64,000 nucleotides of DNA, from assembly GCF_004917065.1 (NCBI RefSeq), contig NZ_SSYA01000001.1, positions 1,868,161 through 1,932,160 on the forward strand, written 5' to 3'. The stretch's first letter is position 1. Each line of letters starts with the position of its first letter. The DNA is from Geomonas ferrireducens (GTDB taxonomy: Bacteria > Desulfobacterota > Desulfuromonadia > Geobacterales > Geobacteraceae). Position numbers and translations under genes: made by a program. Shown here piece by piece: positions 8,616 through 16,011 of the stretch. The notes beneath the pieces were generated by a model. It was not told the origin of the DNA. It searched no databases and saw only the letters and a list, made by a program, of their open reading frames with translations.

Positions 8616-9347
8616 TTAGCTGGTCGGGATGGAGTAGAAGTCCTTCCGGCACATCCTGATGCGCTTGATCTCTTCGTTGCAGACGTAACGGACGATGGCG
8701 TCGCGGTCGCGCTCGTTGATGTGCATGAAACGCAGACCCGCGCTGAACACGATCCCTTCGTTGCGGCGCAACTCCTCACTGTGCATCACCTGGGCGACGA
8801 CAGGCACGATCTTAGGCTCCGGCAGCGGCAGGTGGAAGGTGGCATAGACGATGTCGTCGCGGGTCATCTCCATCTCGGTCTCGGTGCGCAGACCGCCGCC
8901 GCTGATGTTCACGATGCGCGGCAGGCTGTTCTGCGCAGCTACCCGCAGTCCGGCGGCACCGCTCTCTTCGGCGGTGCCGGCAGTCACGTTGAACAGGATA
9001 ACCGGGATGTCGGTACCGAGGCGGAAATATTCGCGCTGGTCTTCCGGAGTTACCCTTTCCACGACCCCCACCCGCAGGTCCTCTTCGGCGTGATCGTCGA
9101 GGACTACGCACTTGCAACGGTAGCTGTTGCCGCTCACCCCTACGCGAACCACCAGGGGGGACTCCCGACGCAGCAGCACCCCCTCGGGGAGCTTCTCCCG
9201 GGAAAGACGCAGACGGATGCCGGTGTCGTCGATCTCCGTTACCACGGCGCCATCGTTGAAAACCGTATCCCCTGATAATGACACCTCTACCCGGGCCTTC
9301 TGCCCGGCATGGAAGTAATCCTTATAGTTGTACGTTTCTCTTCGCAT
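8616..9347 (-). CDS. PilZ-domain c-di-GMP receptor, YcgR-like
   Basis: A 243-residue cytoplasmic protein with a YcgR-like N-terminal beta domain (about 1-105). A C-terminal PilZ domain follows, carrying both c-di-GMP-binding signatures: RxxxR in QREYFRLG and NxSxxG in VNISGGGLR. Such proteins read c-di-GMP to adjust flagellar or pilus motility or polysaccharide export; the target here is unknown. It is a single-gene unit, divergent from the zinc operon, with a sigma-54-type promoter about 50 bases upstream of ATG 9347. The GGDEF protein at 12723-13796 is a possible nearby source of the ligand. Confidence 0.85.
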   Translation of the reverse strand: MRRETYNYKDYFHAGQKARVEVSLSGDTVFNDGAVVTEIDDTGIRLRLSREKLPEGVLLRRESPLVVRVGVSGNSYRCKCVVLDDHAEEDLRVGVVERVTPEDQREYFRLGTDIPVILFNVTAGTAEESGAAGLRVAAQNSLPRIVNISGGGLRTETEMEMTRDDIVYATFHLPLPEPKIVPVVAQVMHSEELRRNEGIVFSAGLRFMHINERDRDAIVRYVCNEEIKRIRMCRKDFYSIPTS

Positions 9348-9396
9348 ACGACGCCGTCCGACTGGTGAAATAACCGCTTTGATGAATCATGAATTT

Positions 9397-9415
9397 TATG
9401 CAATACAAAAGCCAA
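9397..9415 (-). promoter_or_regulatory. Probable sigma-54 (RpoN) promoter of the PilZ gene
   Basis: On the minus strand the sequence TTGGCTTTTGTATTGCATA has GG and GC separated by exactly 10 bases. It matches the TGGC and TTGCA parts of the -24/-12 consensus. It lies about 50 bases before the PilZ start. The rest of the gap up to 9598 holds no gene that can be supported and no enhancer site that I recognise. Confidence 0.55.
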
Positions 9416-9598
9416 TAACCGCCCCGCTCCGCGCCCAGCTAGCAACCCCCTGATCTGTCACAGATGTCGCTTTTGAAGGGATTAATGTTGGTGGCGCAGT
9501 TCCCGTGCAAGGCCGGTCCCCCTGTGTCATTTGACCGAACCTGTCCGTCATAACCACGGAAAGGTAGCACAAAGCCCTCCCCTCTTGCATAAATTTTC

Positions 9599-9642
9599 TT
9601 GACTTTGAGACCCCGCCCGCTATTTTAAAACGAAATCATTTC
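9599..9642 (+). promoter_or_regulatory. Promoter and candidate Zur/Fur operator of the zinc-uptake operon
   Basis: TTGACT (9599-9604) and TATTTT (9621-9626) with a 16-base spacer form a good sigma-70 promoter. Directly downstream, GAAATCATTTC (9632-9642) is a near-perfect inverted repeat of the GAAAT-n-ATTTC type seen in Zur and Fur sites. It lies over the expected transcription start, so a metal-loaded repressor would block initiation. The first gene is itself a Fur-family regulator, so the operon is probably autoregulated. Confidence 0.6.
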
Positions 9643-9657
9643 TATTTAGAGGCTGGT

Positions 9658-10092
9658 ATGGAGCAGCGTCACGCGGCGGTACTCAAAGCGGCTGGTATGA
9701 AAGCGACCCCCAAACGGTTGGCCATTCTCGAGCTGCTTGAGGCTGAGTCGGGGTACGCGAGTCCCGAGGAACTCTGGAAGACGTTGAAGGGACGCTTCGA
9801 CCGTCTCGGGCTACCAACGGTGTACCGCAACCTGGAGGAACTTTCGGAGAGCGGCGTCCTCACCAAGGTGATCCATCCTAACCGCCAGCTGTACTACTAC
9901 TTTTGCAGAAACCCGGAACACCATCACCACTTCGTATGCCTTTCGTGCCGCAAGGTTGAGGACATTCCTTCTTGCGGCATCGATGCGTTGGAGCGTGAGG
10001 TGAGCATCCGTAACGGCGGGAAGGTGCTGTCGCACATCTTGCAGTTGAACGGTCTGTGCGGCGGTTGCGCCAAAAAAGGAGAAAAGGCATGA
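9658..10092 (+). CDS. zur: Fur-family metalloregulator, probably zinc-sensing (Zur)
   Basis: A 144-residue DNA-binding repressor. The N-terminal winged helix covers about residues 1-80 (KATPKRLAILELL, LGLPTVYRNLEELSE). The C-terminal metal-binding and dimerisation part has HHHHFVCLSCRKVEDI and a final CGGC, giving two CxxC pairs for structural zinc. ATG 9658 follows AGAGG at five bases. Its stop overlaps the start of znuA (ATGA), so regulator and transporter are coupled. Zinc specificity is inferred from the operon; Fur or a general zinc/manganese regulator cannot be excluded from sequence alone. Confidence 0.85.
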   Translation: MEQRHAAVLKAAGMKATPKRLAILELLEAESGYASPEELWKTLKGRFDRLGLPTVYRNLEELSESGVLTKVIHPNRQLYYYFCRNPEHHHHFVCLSCRKVEDIPSCGIDALEREVSIRNGGKVLSHILQLNGLCGGCAKKGEKA

Positions 10093-11015
10093 AATGGCTA
10101 ACGGTGTTGCTGCTGGCCCTGGTTCTTTTGCTACCGGGGTGCAGTCGTCAGGAAAGTCAAAGCGGAAAGCTGCAGGTGGTGACGACCCTGTTCCCTCTCT
10201 ACGACTTCGCCAGGACGATCGGTGGCGATAAGGCGCAGGTGACGCTGCTCCTTCCGCCGGGAGTCGAGCCGCACAGCTTCGAACCGCGGCCTGAAGACGT
10301 GGTGCGGGTGAACCGGGCCGACCTCTTCGTCTACACCAATGCGGTGATGGAACCGTGGGCGGCTAACATCATCTCGGGGCTGGATAAGGGCAAGGTGGCG
10401 GTGGTCGAAGGAGGAAGGGGGATTCACCTCATGCAGGGGCCGGTATCGGACCAGCACCGCGAAGCGCACGATGATGCCCACGACGGGAAGGGGGGCGACC
10501 CGCACATCTGGCTCGACTTCGACAACGCGCGCACCATCGTGAGAAACATCCTTGCCGCCTACATCACACGCGATCCCGCGAACAAGGCGTACTACGAGCA
10601 GAATGCCGTCGGGTTGGACCGGCAGCTGGCTGCACTGGACCAGCGCTTCAAGGATACCCTCGCCAACTGCCCTAAGAAGGTGCTGCTGCATGGTGGACAC
10701 TATGCCTTCGGCTATATGGCGAAAAGGTACGGCCTGAAGTACATCTCGGCCTCCGCGGTGAACGCCGATGCCGAACCCACTCCGGCTAAGCTCGCTGAAC
10801 TTGTGCAGGTAATGCGCCGCGAGCATTTGGGTTACGTCTATACCGAAGAGCTGTTGAGTCCCCGCGTCGCCGAGACCATAGCGCGCGAGACCGGGGCCAA
10901 GGTCCTCATGCTGCGAGCCGGGCACAACGTCACTAAGGACGAGTTGCAAAAGGGCGTCACTTTCGTCTCCCTAATGGAAGAAAACCTCAAGAACTTGAAG
11001 ACGGGGCTGCAATGA
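10089..11015 (+). CDS. znuA: Zinc ABC transporter substrate-binding lipoprotein
   Basis: High-affinity zinc capture on the periplasmic side. The start is ATG 10089, overlapping the regulator's stop; the open frame extends 33 bases further up, inside the regulator gene. A signal peptide with lipobox LLPGC gives a lipoprotein. Cluster A-I features are visible: VVTTLFPLYDFAR, PPGVEPHSFEPRPED, and a histidine/aspartate-rich loop (residues about 118-135) before DPHIWLDF. HGGHYAFGYMAKRYGL and a closing RAGHNVTKDE complete the fold. The 308-residue length is normal. The His-rich loop favours zinc over manganese. Confidence 0.9.
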   Translation: MKWLTVLLLALVLLLPGCSRQESQSGKLQVVTTLFPLYDFARTIGGDKAQVTLLLPPGVEPHSFEPRPEDVVRVNRADLFVYTNAVMEPWAANIISGLDKGKVAVVEGGRGIHLMQGPVSDQHREAHDDAHDGKGGDPHIWLDFDNARTIVRNILAAYITRDPANKAYYEQNAVGLDRQLAALDQRFKDTLANCPKKVLLHGGHYAFGYMAKRYGLKYISASAVNADAEPTPAKLAELVQVMRREHLGYVYTEELLSPRVAETIARETGAKVLMLRAGHNVTKDELQKGVTFVSLMEENLKNLKTGLQ

Positions 11016-11764
11016 CAGACAAAGCTCTCACCGTGCAGAACCTCTGCGCCGGCTATCACGGGACCGAGGTGCTGCAGGACGTCTCTTTCACGGTCAATCC
11101 GGGCGACTACGTGGGCATCTGCGGGCCGAACGGCTCCGGGAAGAGCACCATGATAAAGATCATCCTGGGACTTCTCGCTCCCACCGCCGGCGCCATTTCC
11201 GTCCTCGGTAAGCCCCTCGGGGGCTTCCACGACTGGCGCCGGATCGGGTATCTGCCGCAGGGATTGCAGTTCTTCAACCCGCACTTCCCGGCCACGGTCG
11301 ACGAGGTGATCCGGCTCGGTCGGCTTTCCGCGAAGAAATTTCCCCGGCGCTTCACGAAGGACGATACCCGGGCCGTGGAGCAGACCATGGAGTGGATGGG
11401 GATCTCCCACATCAGGGGGAAGATGATCGGCGAGCTTTCCGGGGGACTCAGGCAACGGGTGCTCCTGGCGCGGGCGTTGGTGAACGACCCGGCGCTGCTC
11501 GTGATGGACGAACCGACGACGGCGCTCGACCCGGAGACCAGGGAGAGCTTCTACAAGCTCATCTTCGAGATGAACCGGGAGAAAAAGGCCACGGTACTCC
11601 TGGTGACCCACGATACGGCAACTATCGGGAAGTACGCCTCGCACCTGCTTTACCTGGACAAGAAGGTTATTTTCTACGGCAGTTTCGACGATTTCTGCAA
11701 TTCCACCGAGATGACCGGGTTCTTCGGCGAGCACGGTCAGCACCTTGTTTGCCACAGGCACTAA
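11012..11764 (+). CDS. znuC: Zinc ABC transporter ATP-binding protein
   Basis: Cytoplasmic ATPase that drives zinc import. It has Walker A GPNGSGKST, a Q-loop in YLPQGLQFF, the signature LSGGLRQR, Walker B LLVMDEPT and the switch His in LLVTHDTATI. The C-terminus ends in a His-containing tail (GEHGQHLVCHRH) like other ZnuC proteins. The start overlaps the znuA stop by four bases (ATGA). The 250-residue length is normal. Confidence 0.92.
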   Translation: MTDKALTVQNLCAGYHGTEVLQDVSFTVNPGDYVGICGPNGSGKSTMIKIILGLLAPTAGAISVLGKPLGGFHDWRRIGYLPQGLQFFNPHFPATVDEVIRLGRLSAKKFPRRFTKDDTRAVEQTMEWMGISHIRGKMIGELSGGLRQRVLLARALVNDPALLVMDEPTTALDPETRESFYKLIFEMNREKKATVLLVTHDTATIGKYASHLLYLDKKVIFYGSFDDFCNSTEMTGFFGEHGQHLVCHRH

Positions 11765-11785
11765 TGGCGGCACAGGCTGGGTGCG

Positions 11786-11799
11786 CGAATGATCATTCG
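11786..11799. promoter_or_regulatory. 14-bp perfect palindrome between znuC and znuB
   Basis: CGAATGATCATTCG is an exact palindrome in the 55-base gap between znuC and znuB. It has no loop, so it looks more like a protein-binding site than a terminator. It is followed 12 bases later by the GAGG ribosome-binding site of znuB. It shares the ATGATCAT core style of Fur-type sites but is not a clear Zur box. Confidence 0.35.
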
Positions 11800-11819
11800 T
11801 CCCTCCTTTTGAGGTTTAT

Positions 11820-12644
11820 ATGGATCTGAACGAGATGCTAAGTTACGGCTTCATGCAGAGGGCGCTCATCGGAGGGTCGCTGATCGCCATCCTCTGCTCG
11901 GTGCTCGGCGTGTTCCTCGTGCTGCGCAGGCTATCGCTGATCGGCGACGGCCTCGCTCACGTCACCTTCGGAAGCGTCGCACTCACGCTCCTTTTTCGCC
12001 TCCAATCGGTCTACATGACCCTCGCCGTCATCCCGGTGGTGCTCGCCTCGGCCCTCGGGATCCTGAAACTCGCCCAGAAGGCGCGCATCTACGGCGACGC
12101 CGCCATCGGCATGGTCTCCGCCATCGGGATCGCCACCGGCGTCCTCTTGGCCAGCGTCGCCGGGGGCTTCAACGTCGACCTCTTCAGCTACCTTTTCGGC
12201 AACATACTCTCCATCAGCTGGAGCGAGCTCGCCATCGCGGCCGGGCTCTTCATCATCGTCATCGCCGGTGTCATCATGTTCTACAACGAGCTCTTCGCCA
12301 GCACCTTCGACGAGGAGCTCGCCAAAAGCTCCGGCCTGGACACGGACCGCATCAACGCCGTCCTCGTGCTCCTGACCGCACTCACCGTGGTGCTCGCCAT
12401 GAAGGTGGTTGGGATCATGCTGATTTCGGCGTTGCTCATCCTCCCCGCCGTCTCGGCGTTGCAGGTAGCCAAGGGGTTCAAGGCGGCCATCATCTCCGCG
12501 GCCGCCATCGGGGTCGGCACCGTGATCTGCGGCATCTCGGTATCCTTCGTCCTCAACCTCCCCACCGGCGCCACCATCGTCATCATCAACTTCATCGTCT
12601 TCCTCCTAGCGCTTGCCGTGCGCAGCCTGATGCGCCATCCCTAA
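11820..12644 (+). CDS. znuB: Zinc ABC transporter permease
   Basis: Inner-membrane channel of the ZnuABC importer. The 274-residue protein is almost entirely hydrophobic with about eight or nine membrane segments. The ABC-3 family block VFLVLRRLSLIGDGLAHVTF lies near residue 30, followed by LISALLILPAVSALQVAKGF. ATG 11820 follows TTGAGG at seven bases. Unlike the coupled genes upstream it is separated from znuC by 55 bases. Confidence 0.92.
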   Translation: MDLNEMLSYGFMQRALIGGSLIAILCSVLGVFLVLRRLSLIGDGLAHVTFGSVALTLLFRLQSVYMTLAVIPVVLASALGILKLAQKARIYGDAAIGMVSAIGIATGVLLASVAGGFNVDLFSYLFGNILSISWSELAIAAGLFIIVIAGVIMFYNELFASTFDEELAKSSGLDTDRINAVLVLLTALTVVLAMKVVGIMLISALLILPAVSALQVAKGFKAAIISAAAIGVGTVICGISVSFVLNLPTGATIVIINFIVFLLALAVRSLMRHP

Positions 12645-12722
12645 CCGTTCCGCGACGCCGCAAGATTGCCGTCAACTTTCCCGACGCTCTGCCGATAAGC
12701 TCAAGGTGAAGCAGTAACACCG

Positions 12723-13796
12723 ATGACCGAGGCGGCCGGGATGGTAGAGGGAAAAGGTTGGATCAGCACGGATGACATGGCACGGCACACAGGCCACAAT
12801 CGGGTGCTGTGCCTCATCGCCTGGCTCCTGGTCGGGCTGGTGCTGCTAGACTCCTACCTGGTCCCCCTCCCGGGGCGCGGTAATCTGCTCTTATCGCTCT
12901 TCTCACTCACCCTCATCAGCAGCCTCACGCTAACCCGCATCTTCCTGAAAAGCTTCCAGATGAAGGCCTCCCTCGACCTCGCCCTGCTGCTTATCTACCT
13001 GGTGGCGGTCTGCTGGTTCACCGGGAAGGCAGACAGCCCCTTCATCCCGGTCATCTACCTGATCCTTATGGCCACTTCGCTGATTCTTGGGAGACGGACC
13101 ACCTATCTCATGGCGGGGCTCGCGGTCGCCTGCTATTTCCTGCTTCTAGCCGGCGCATCGCCCGCCTTTTCGGGCAACATCACCGGTCACCTCATCAGGG
13201 TGGTCCCCTTCGTACTCATGGCGCACGTGGGGGCGATGCTTTCCGGCGAGGCGGAAGGGGCACGGGCCAACGTGGAGCGCCTGTCGCTCACCGACGACCT
13301 CACCGGGCTCAACAACATGCGCAGCTTCGAGACTCTCGCCCTGCAGCAGGAGAAGATCTCGCGCCGCTACGGCACTCCCTTTGCCATCTGCATGCTTGAC
13401 GCGGACAACCTGAAGCAGATCAACGACCGCTACGGGCACCTGGCCGGGACCGAGCTCATCAAGTGGACCGCCCGCATCATCAAGGCCAACATAAGGGAGA
13501 GCGATGTCGCGGCGCGCTTTGGGGGGGACGAGTTCATCGTCATGTACAACGACCACGACAGGGACCAGATCCGTCCCGCCGTGGAGCGGATCGTCCGGGC
13601 CATGGACAACTGTCCCTTCAGTTACGAGGGGGAACTGATAGACTGCACCCTTTCCGCGGGAATCGCCTCTTACCCGGCGGACGGCAGCGACCTGAGGAAC
13701 GTTGTGAAACAGGCCGATCTCGCCATGTACCGGAGCAAGCGCATGGGCAAGAATCGGGTCTCCCTGGCGGGTGGCGGGGGGAAGGAAACGGGTTAA
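12723..13796 (+). CDS. Membrane-bound diguanylate cyclase with intact GGDEF and I-site
   Basis: Makes c-di-GMP from two GTP. Residues about 25-170 hold five or six predicted membrane segments with no recognised sensor domain. The C-terminal half is a GGDEF domain beginning near LTDDLTGLNNMRSF, with the active-site loop RFGGDEF. An RxxD motif (RESD) sits exactly five residues before GGDEF, so product inhibition at the I-site is expected. Start choice is open: ATG 12723, or the in-frame ATG 12741. Its stop overlaps the stop of the opposing cls gene by four bases. Confidence 0.88.
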   Translation: MTEAAGMVEGKGWISTDDMARHTGHNRVLCLIAWLLVGLVLLDSYLVPLPGRGNLLLSLFSLTLISSLTLTRIFLKSFQMKASLDLALLLIYLVAVCWFTGKADSPFIPVIYLILMATSLILGRRTTYLMAGLAVACYFLLLAGASPAFSGNITGHLIRVVPFVLMAHVGAMLSGEAEGARANVERLSLTDDLTGLNNMRSFETLALQQEKISRRYGTPFAICMLDADNLKQINDRYGHLAGTELIKWTARIIKANIRESDVAARFGGDEFIVMYNDHDRDQIRPAVERIVRAMDNCPFSYEGELIDCTLSAGIASYPADGSDLRNVVKQADLAMYRSKRMGKNRVSLAGGGGKETG

Positions 13797-15223
13797 AGGT
13801 AGGGGGAAAAGAGCTTCGCGCCGGCGTCACGCAGCTTCACGGCGAGCGGGCGGGCGTCCATCTCGGCGAGGGTGATCTCGCGGGAGAGGGCGAGGGTGGC
13901 CATGCAGCGCCCCTCGAGGGTGGCGGCGAACTCCAGGTCGTAGACTTCGAGGTTGAACTCGAAGTTGAGCCGGAGGCTCCTCGGGTCAAGGTTGGCGCTT
14001 CCGATCAGGCTCCAGCTTCGGTCAACCACCATGAACTTTGTGTGCACGAACGGGGCGGGCTGGGCATAGATGTGCACTCCCTGCTGCAGCAGCTCCCACA
14101 GGTAGGAGCTGCTCGCCCACTGCACATAGGGAAGGTTGTTCACCTCGGGAAGCACCAGGGTGATCTCGACACCGCGCAAGGCTGCCGTGATCAGCGCCGA
14201 GATGAGCGGGCGGTCCGGGATGAAGTAGGGAGTGACGATGGTCACCGTCCTGCGGGCGCAGGAAAGAGCGCCGAGGATGATCCAGTTGAGCTTGCGGAAG
14301 TCCTTGTCCGGCCCGTCGCTCACCGCCCGCACGAGGGCGCTTCCCGCCTCTTCGAGCTCGGGGAAGTAGCGCGCGTCGGTCAGTTGTTTCCCCTTGGCGA
14401 AGTGCCAGTCCTCGACGAAGGTCCTTTGCAGGTCCGCCACCACCGGACCGAGCACCTGGAAGTGCAGGTCCTTCACCACCGGTGCGGGCGTGGTCACCAT
14501 GTGCCTGCTGCCGATGTTCATGCCGCCGGTAAAACCGATGCGCCCGTCCACGACCAGGATCTTTCTGTGGTTGCGCAGGTTCAGGTACCCTCCCGGACGC
14601 AGCGGCAGGAAATGACGGAATTTCACCCCGCTCCCCTTCAAAAGCTCCCGCGCCGTAGGTCTTGAGTACTTTTCCCCCAGGCTGTCCACGATCACCCGCA
14701 CCTCGACCCCGCGGTCAGCCGCCCGGGCGAGGGCGGCAACGAAGCGTCTGCCGGTGTCGTCACCGTCGAAGATGTAGGTGGAGAGGTGCACCGAAGAGAC
14801 GGCCGCGTCTATGGCGGCCAGCATGGCCGGGTAGGCCTCCTCGCCGTTTTCCAGGGGAACCAGATGGTTGCCCGGGAGAAGCCTGGTGCTCACCACCCGC
14901 TCGGAGAGGTTTCTCAATTCCCTAAGGTAGGCGAGCTCCCCCGGGAGGCGCGCCGAGGGGATGTCTTTCACCGTCGGGGTGATTATGGGGAGGGCGCCGG
15001 ACTCGCGGTGCCAGCGCTTGGCGCGGCTGTAGATGCGGTTGACGCCCATGCCCCAGTAGAAGATGGGGCCGAAAAGCGGAATGGCGAGGCAGGTGAGGAT
15101 CCAGCCGAGCGCAGAGCGGGGATCGCGCTTGTTGACGAGGGCGTGCCCTGCCGAGAGGAGCGCGAGCGCGGCCAACGAGGCGAAGAGAAGTCCGGTGAAA
15201 ATGTGGTCCAGGGCATGCATCAT
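13793..15223 (-). CDS. cls: Cardiolipin synthase, phospholipase D family
   Basis: Condenses two phosphatidylglycerols to cardiolipin in the inner membrane. The 476-residue protein has two N-terminal membrane segments, including ALGWILTCLAIPLFGPIFYW. Two HKD catalytic motifs follow: NHRKILVVDGRIGFTGG in the middle and VHTKFMVVDRSWSLIGSANLD near the C-terminus. Length and domain order match bacterial ClsA-type enzymes. It lies downstream of the thioredoxin-like gene on the same strand but is separated by a terminator, so it probably has its own promoter in the short gap. Confidence 0.92.
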   Translation of the reverse strand: MMHALDHIFTGLLFASLAALALLSAGHALVNKRDPRSALGWILTCLAIPLFGPIFYWGMGVNRIYSRAKRWHRESGALPIITPTVKDIPSARLPGELAYLRELRNLSERVVSTRLLPGNHLVPLENGEEAYPAMLAAIDAAVSSVHLSTYIFDGDDTGRRFVAALARAADRGVEVRVIVDSLGEKYSRPTARELLKGSGVKFRHFLPLRPGGYLNLRNHRKILVVDGRIGFTGGMNIGSRHMVTTPAPVVKDLHFQVLGPVVADLQRTFVEDWHFAKGKQLTDARYFPELEEAGSALVRAVSDGPDKDFRKLNWIILGALSCARRTVTIVTPYFIPDRPLISALITAALRGVEITLVLPEVNNLPYVQWASSSYLWELLQQGVHIYAQPAPFVHTKFMVVDRSWSLIGSANLDPRSLRLNFEFNLEVYDLEFAATLEGRCMATLALSREITLAEMDARPLAVKLRDAGAKLFSPYL

Positions 15224-15241
15224 AGAATCACATCATGAAAA

Positions 15242-15265
15242 GGGGGCGGCATGGCTGCCGCCCCC
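15242..15265 (-). terminator. Rho-independent terminator after the thioredoxin-TPR gene
   Basis: A perfect 10-bp G+C-rich stem (GGGGGCGGCA / TGCCGCCCCC) with a TGGC loop. On the minus strand it is followed by TTTTCATG. It lies 35 bases beyond the stop of the thioredoxin-TPR gene and just before the cls start. Confidence 0.8.
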
Positions 15266-15299
15266 CACGTGGAATAAAAACCTGGTGCGGCTGGAAAGA

Positions 15300-15860
15300 T
15301 CAAAGCAGGGTGAACGGTTCGGCGCGCCTGGTCCAGTCGCTTTCGGGGTACTGGCTGGATAGCTGCTGGTAGATGTCTTTGAGGGCCGCCGGGTCGTGGC
15401 TCGCACTGAAACGCGCTACGCCGCGCAGGTAGACCGCTTCGGGCGCCGCAGCGCTCTTCGGGCAACCGTTTAAAAGGGTGTTGAACTGGATCACCGCTTC
15501 GTTGAACTGCCCGTTGTCCAGGCAGACCTTACCCATGCCGAGGAGCACCGAGCCGATCATATCGGAGGGGGGGAGGAAGCCGACGCTGCGCTGGTGTTCG
15601 CGGCCGTACAGGTCGAGGGTGATGAGGGTCGGGGTCCAGCTCACCCGGAAGTCGGCGGTTTGGGTGACGGAACTGACCGGAATCCTTACGGGTATGACGT
15701 GGTCCGAGATGAAGTTGACGACCTGCGGGTCGGCGAAGGTTACCGCCTCCATCTGTTTGCAGCCGATGCATTCCGGGCTGAAGAACTCCAGCAGCAGTGT
15801 CTTCTGTTCCGCCTTCCCCCGAGCCAGCGCTTTTCCCATGTCCGTTTCCCAAGGTATCAT
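15300..15860 (-). CDS. Thioredoxin-fold protein with C-terminal TPR-like region
   Basis: A 186-residue protein without a signal peptide. Residues 1-105 are a thioredoxin fold with the redox motif CIGC in FFSPECIGCKQMEA and a cis-Pro in WTPTLITLD. Residues about 110-180 resemble one or two TPR units (LGMGKVCLDNGQFNEAVIQFNTLL). It resembles thioredoxin-family YyaL/DUF255-like or TlpA-like proteins, but no specific partner is recognised. A disulfide or thiol role in the cytoplasm is inference. It is the sole gene of its unit, ended by the hairpin at 15242-15265. Confidence 0.75.
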   Translation of the reverse strand: MIPWETDMGKALARGKAEQKTLLLEFFSPECIGCKQMEAVTFADPQVVNFISDHVIPVRIPVSSVTQTADFRVSWTPTLITLDLYGREHQRSVGFLPPSDMIGSVLLGMGKVCLDNGQFNEAVIQFNTLLNGCPKSAAAPEAVYLRGVARFSASHDPAALKDIYQQLSSQYPESDWTRRAEPFTLL

Positions 15861-15940
15861 GGTAAACCCTCCTCTCGGTTATCATTAAACCCAGGCTAAA
15901 GGGTAGCCTCTGGATTTCCTATGTCAAGTGCCCTAACCGC

Positions 15941-15968
15941 TTGCGATTTTGGGCGAAATGCATATAAT
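15941..15968 (+). promoter_or_regulatory. Promoter of the rsmB-rpe-nudix operon
   Basis: TTGCGA (15941-15946) and a perfect TATAAT (15963-15968) are separated by 16 bases. Transcription would begin near 15975, which excludes the ATG-like start at 15949 and supports the TTG start at 16012 for rsmB. Confidence 0.65.
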
Positions 15969-16011
15969 GATTCCGGCCTCGCCCAGATCTTCACCCCTGA
16001 AAGGAAGTAAT

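Noticed and set aside
9540-9585. GEMM-like c-di-GMP riboswitch fragment (ACCACGGAAAGGT then GCACAAAGCC)
   Set aside because: The second conserved hairpin is missing and the next 20 bases are the zur -35 region, so the resemblance is partial and probably chance.
9396-9590. 64-codon minus-strand frame in the PilZ-zur gap
   Set aside because: It overlaps the probable sigma-54 promoter, has no recognisable domain and an unlikely amino-acid mix.
13463-14665. 400-codon + strand frame across the GGDEF and cls genes
   Set aside because: It is antisense to a clear cardiolipin synthase and made of Arg/Gly/His-rich sequence typical of a high-G+C shadow frame.
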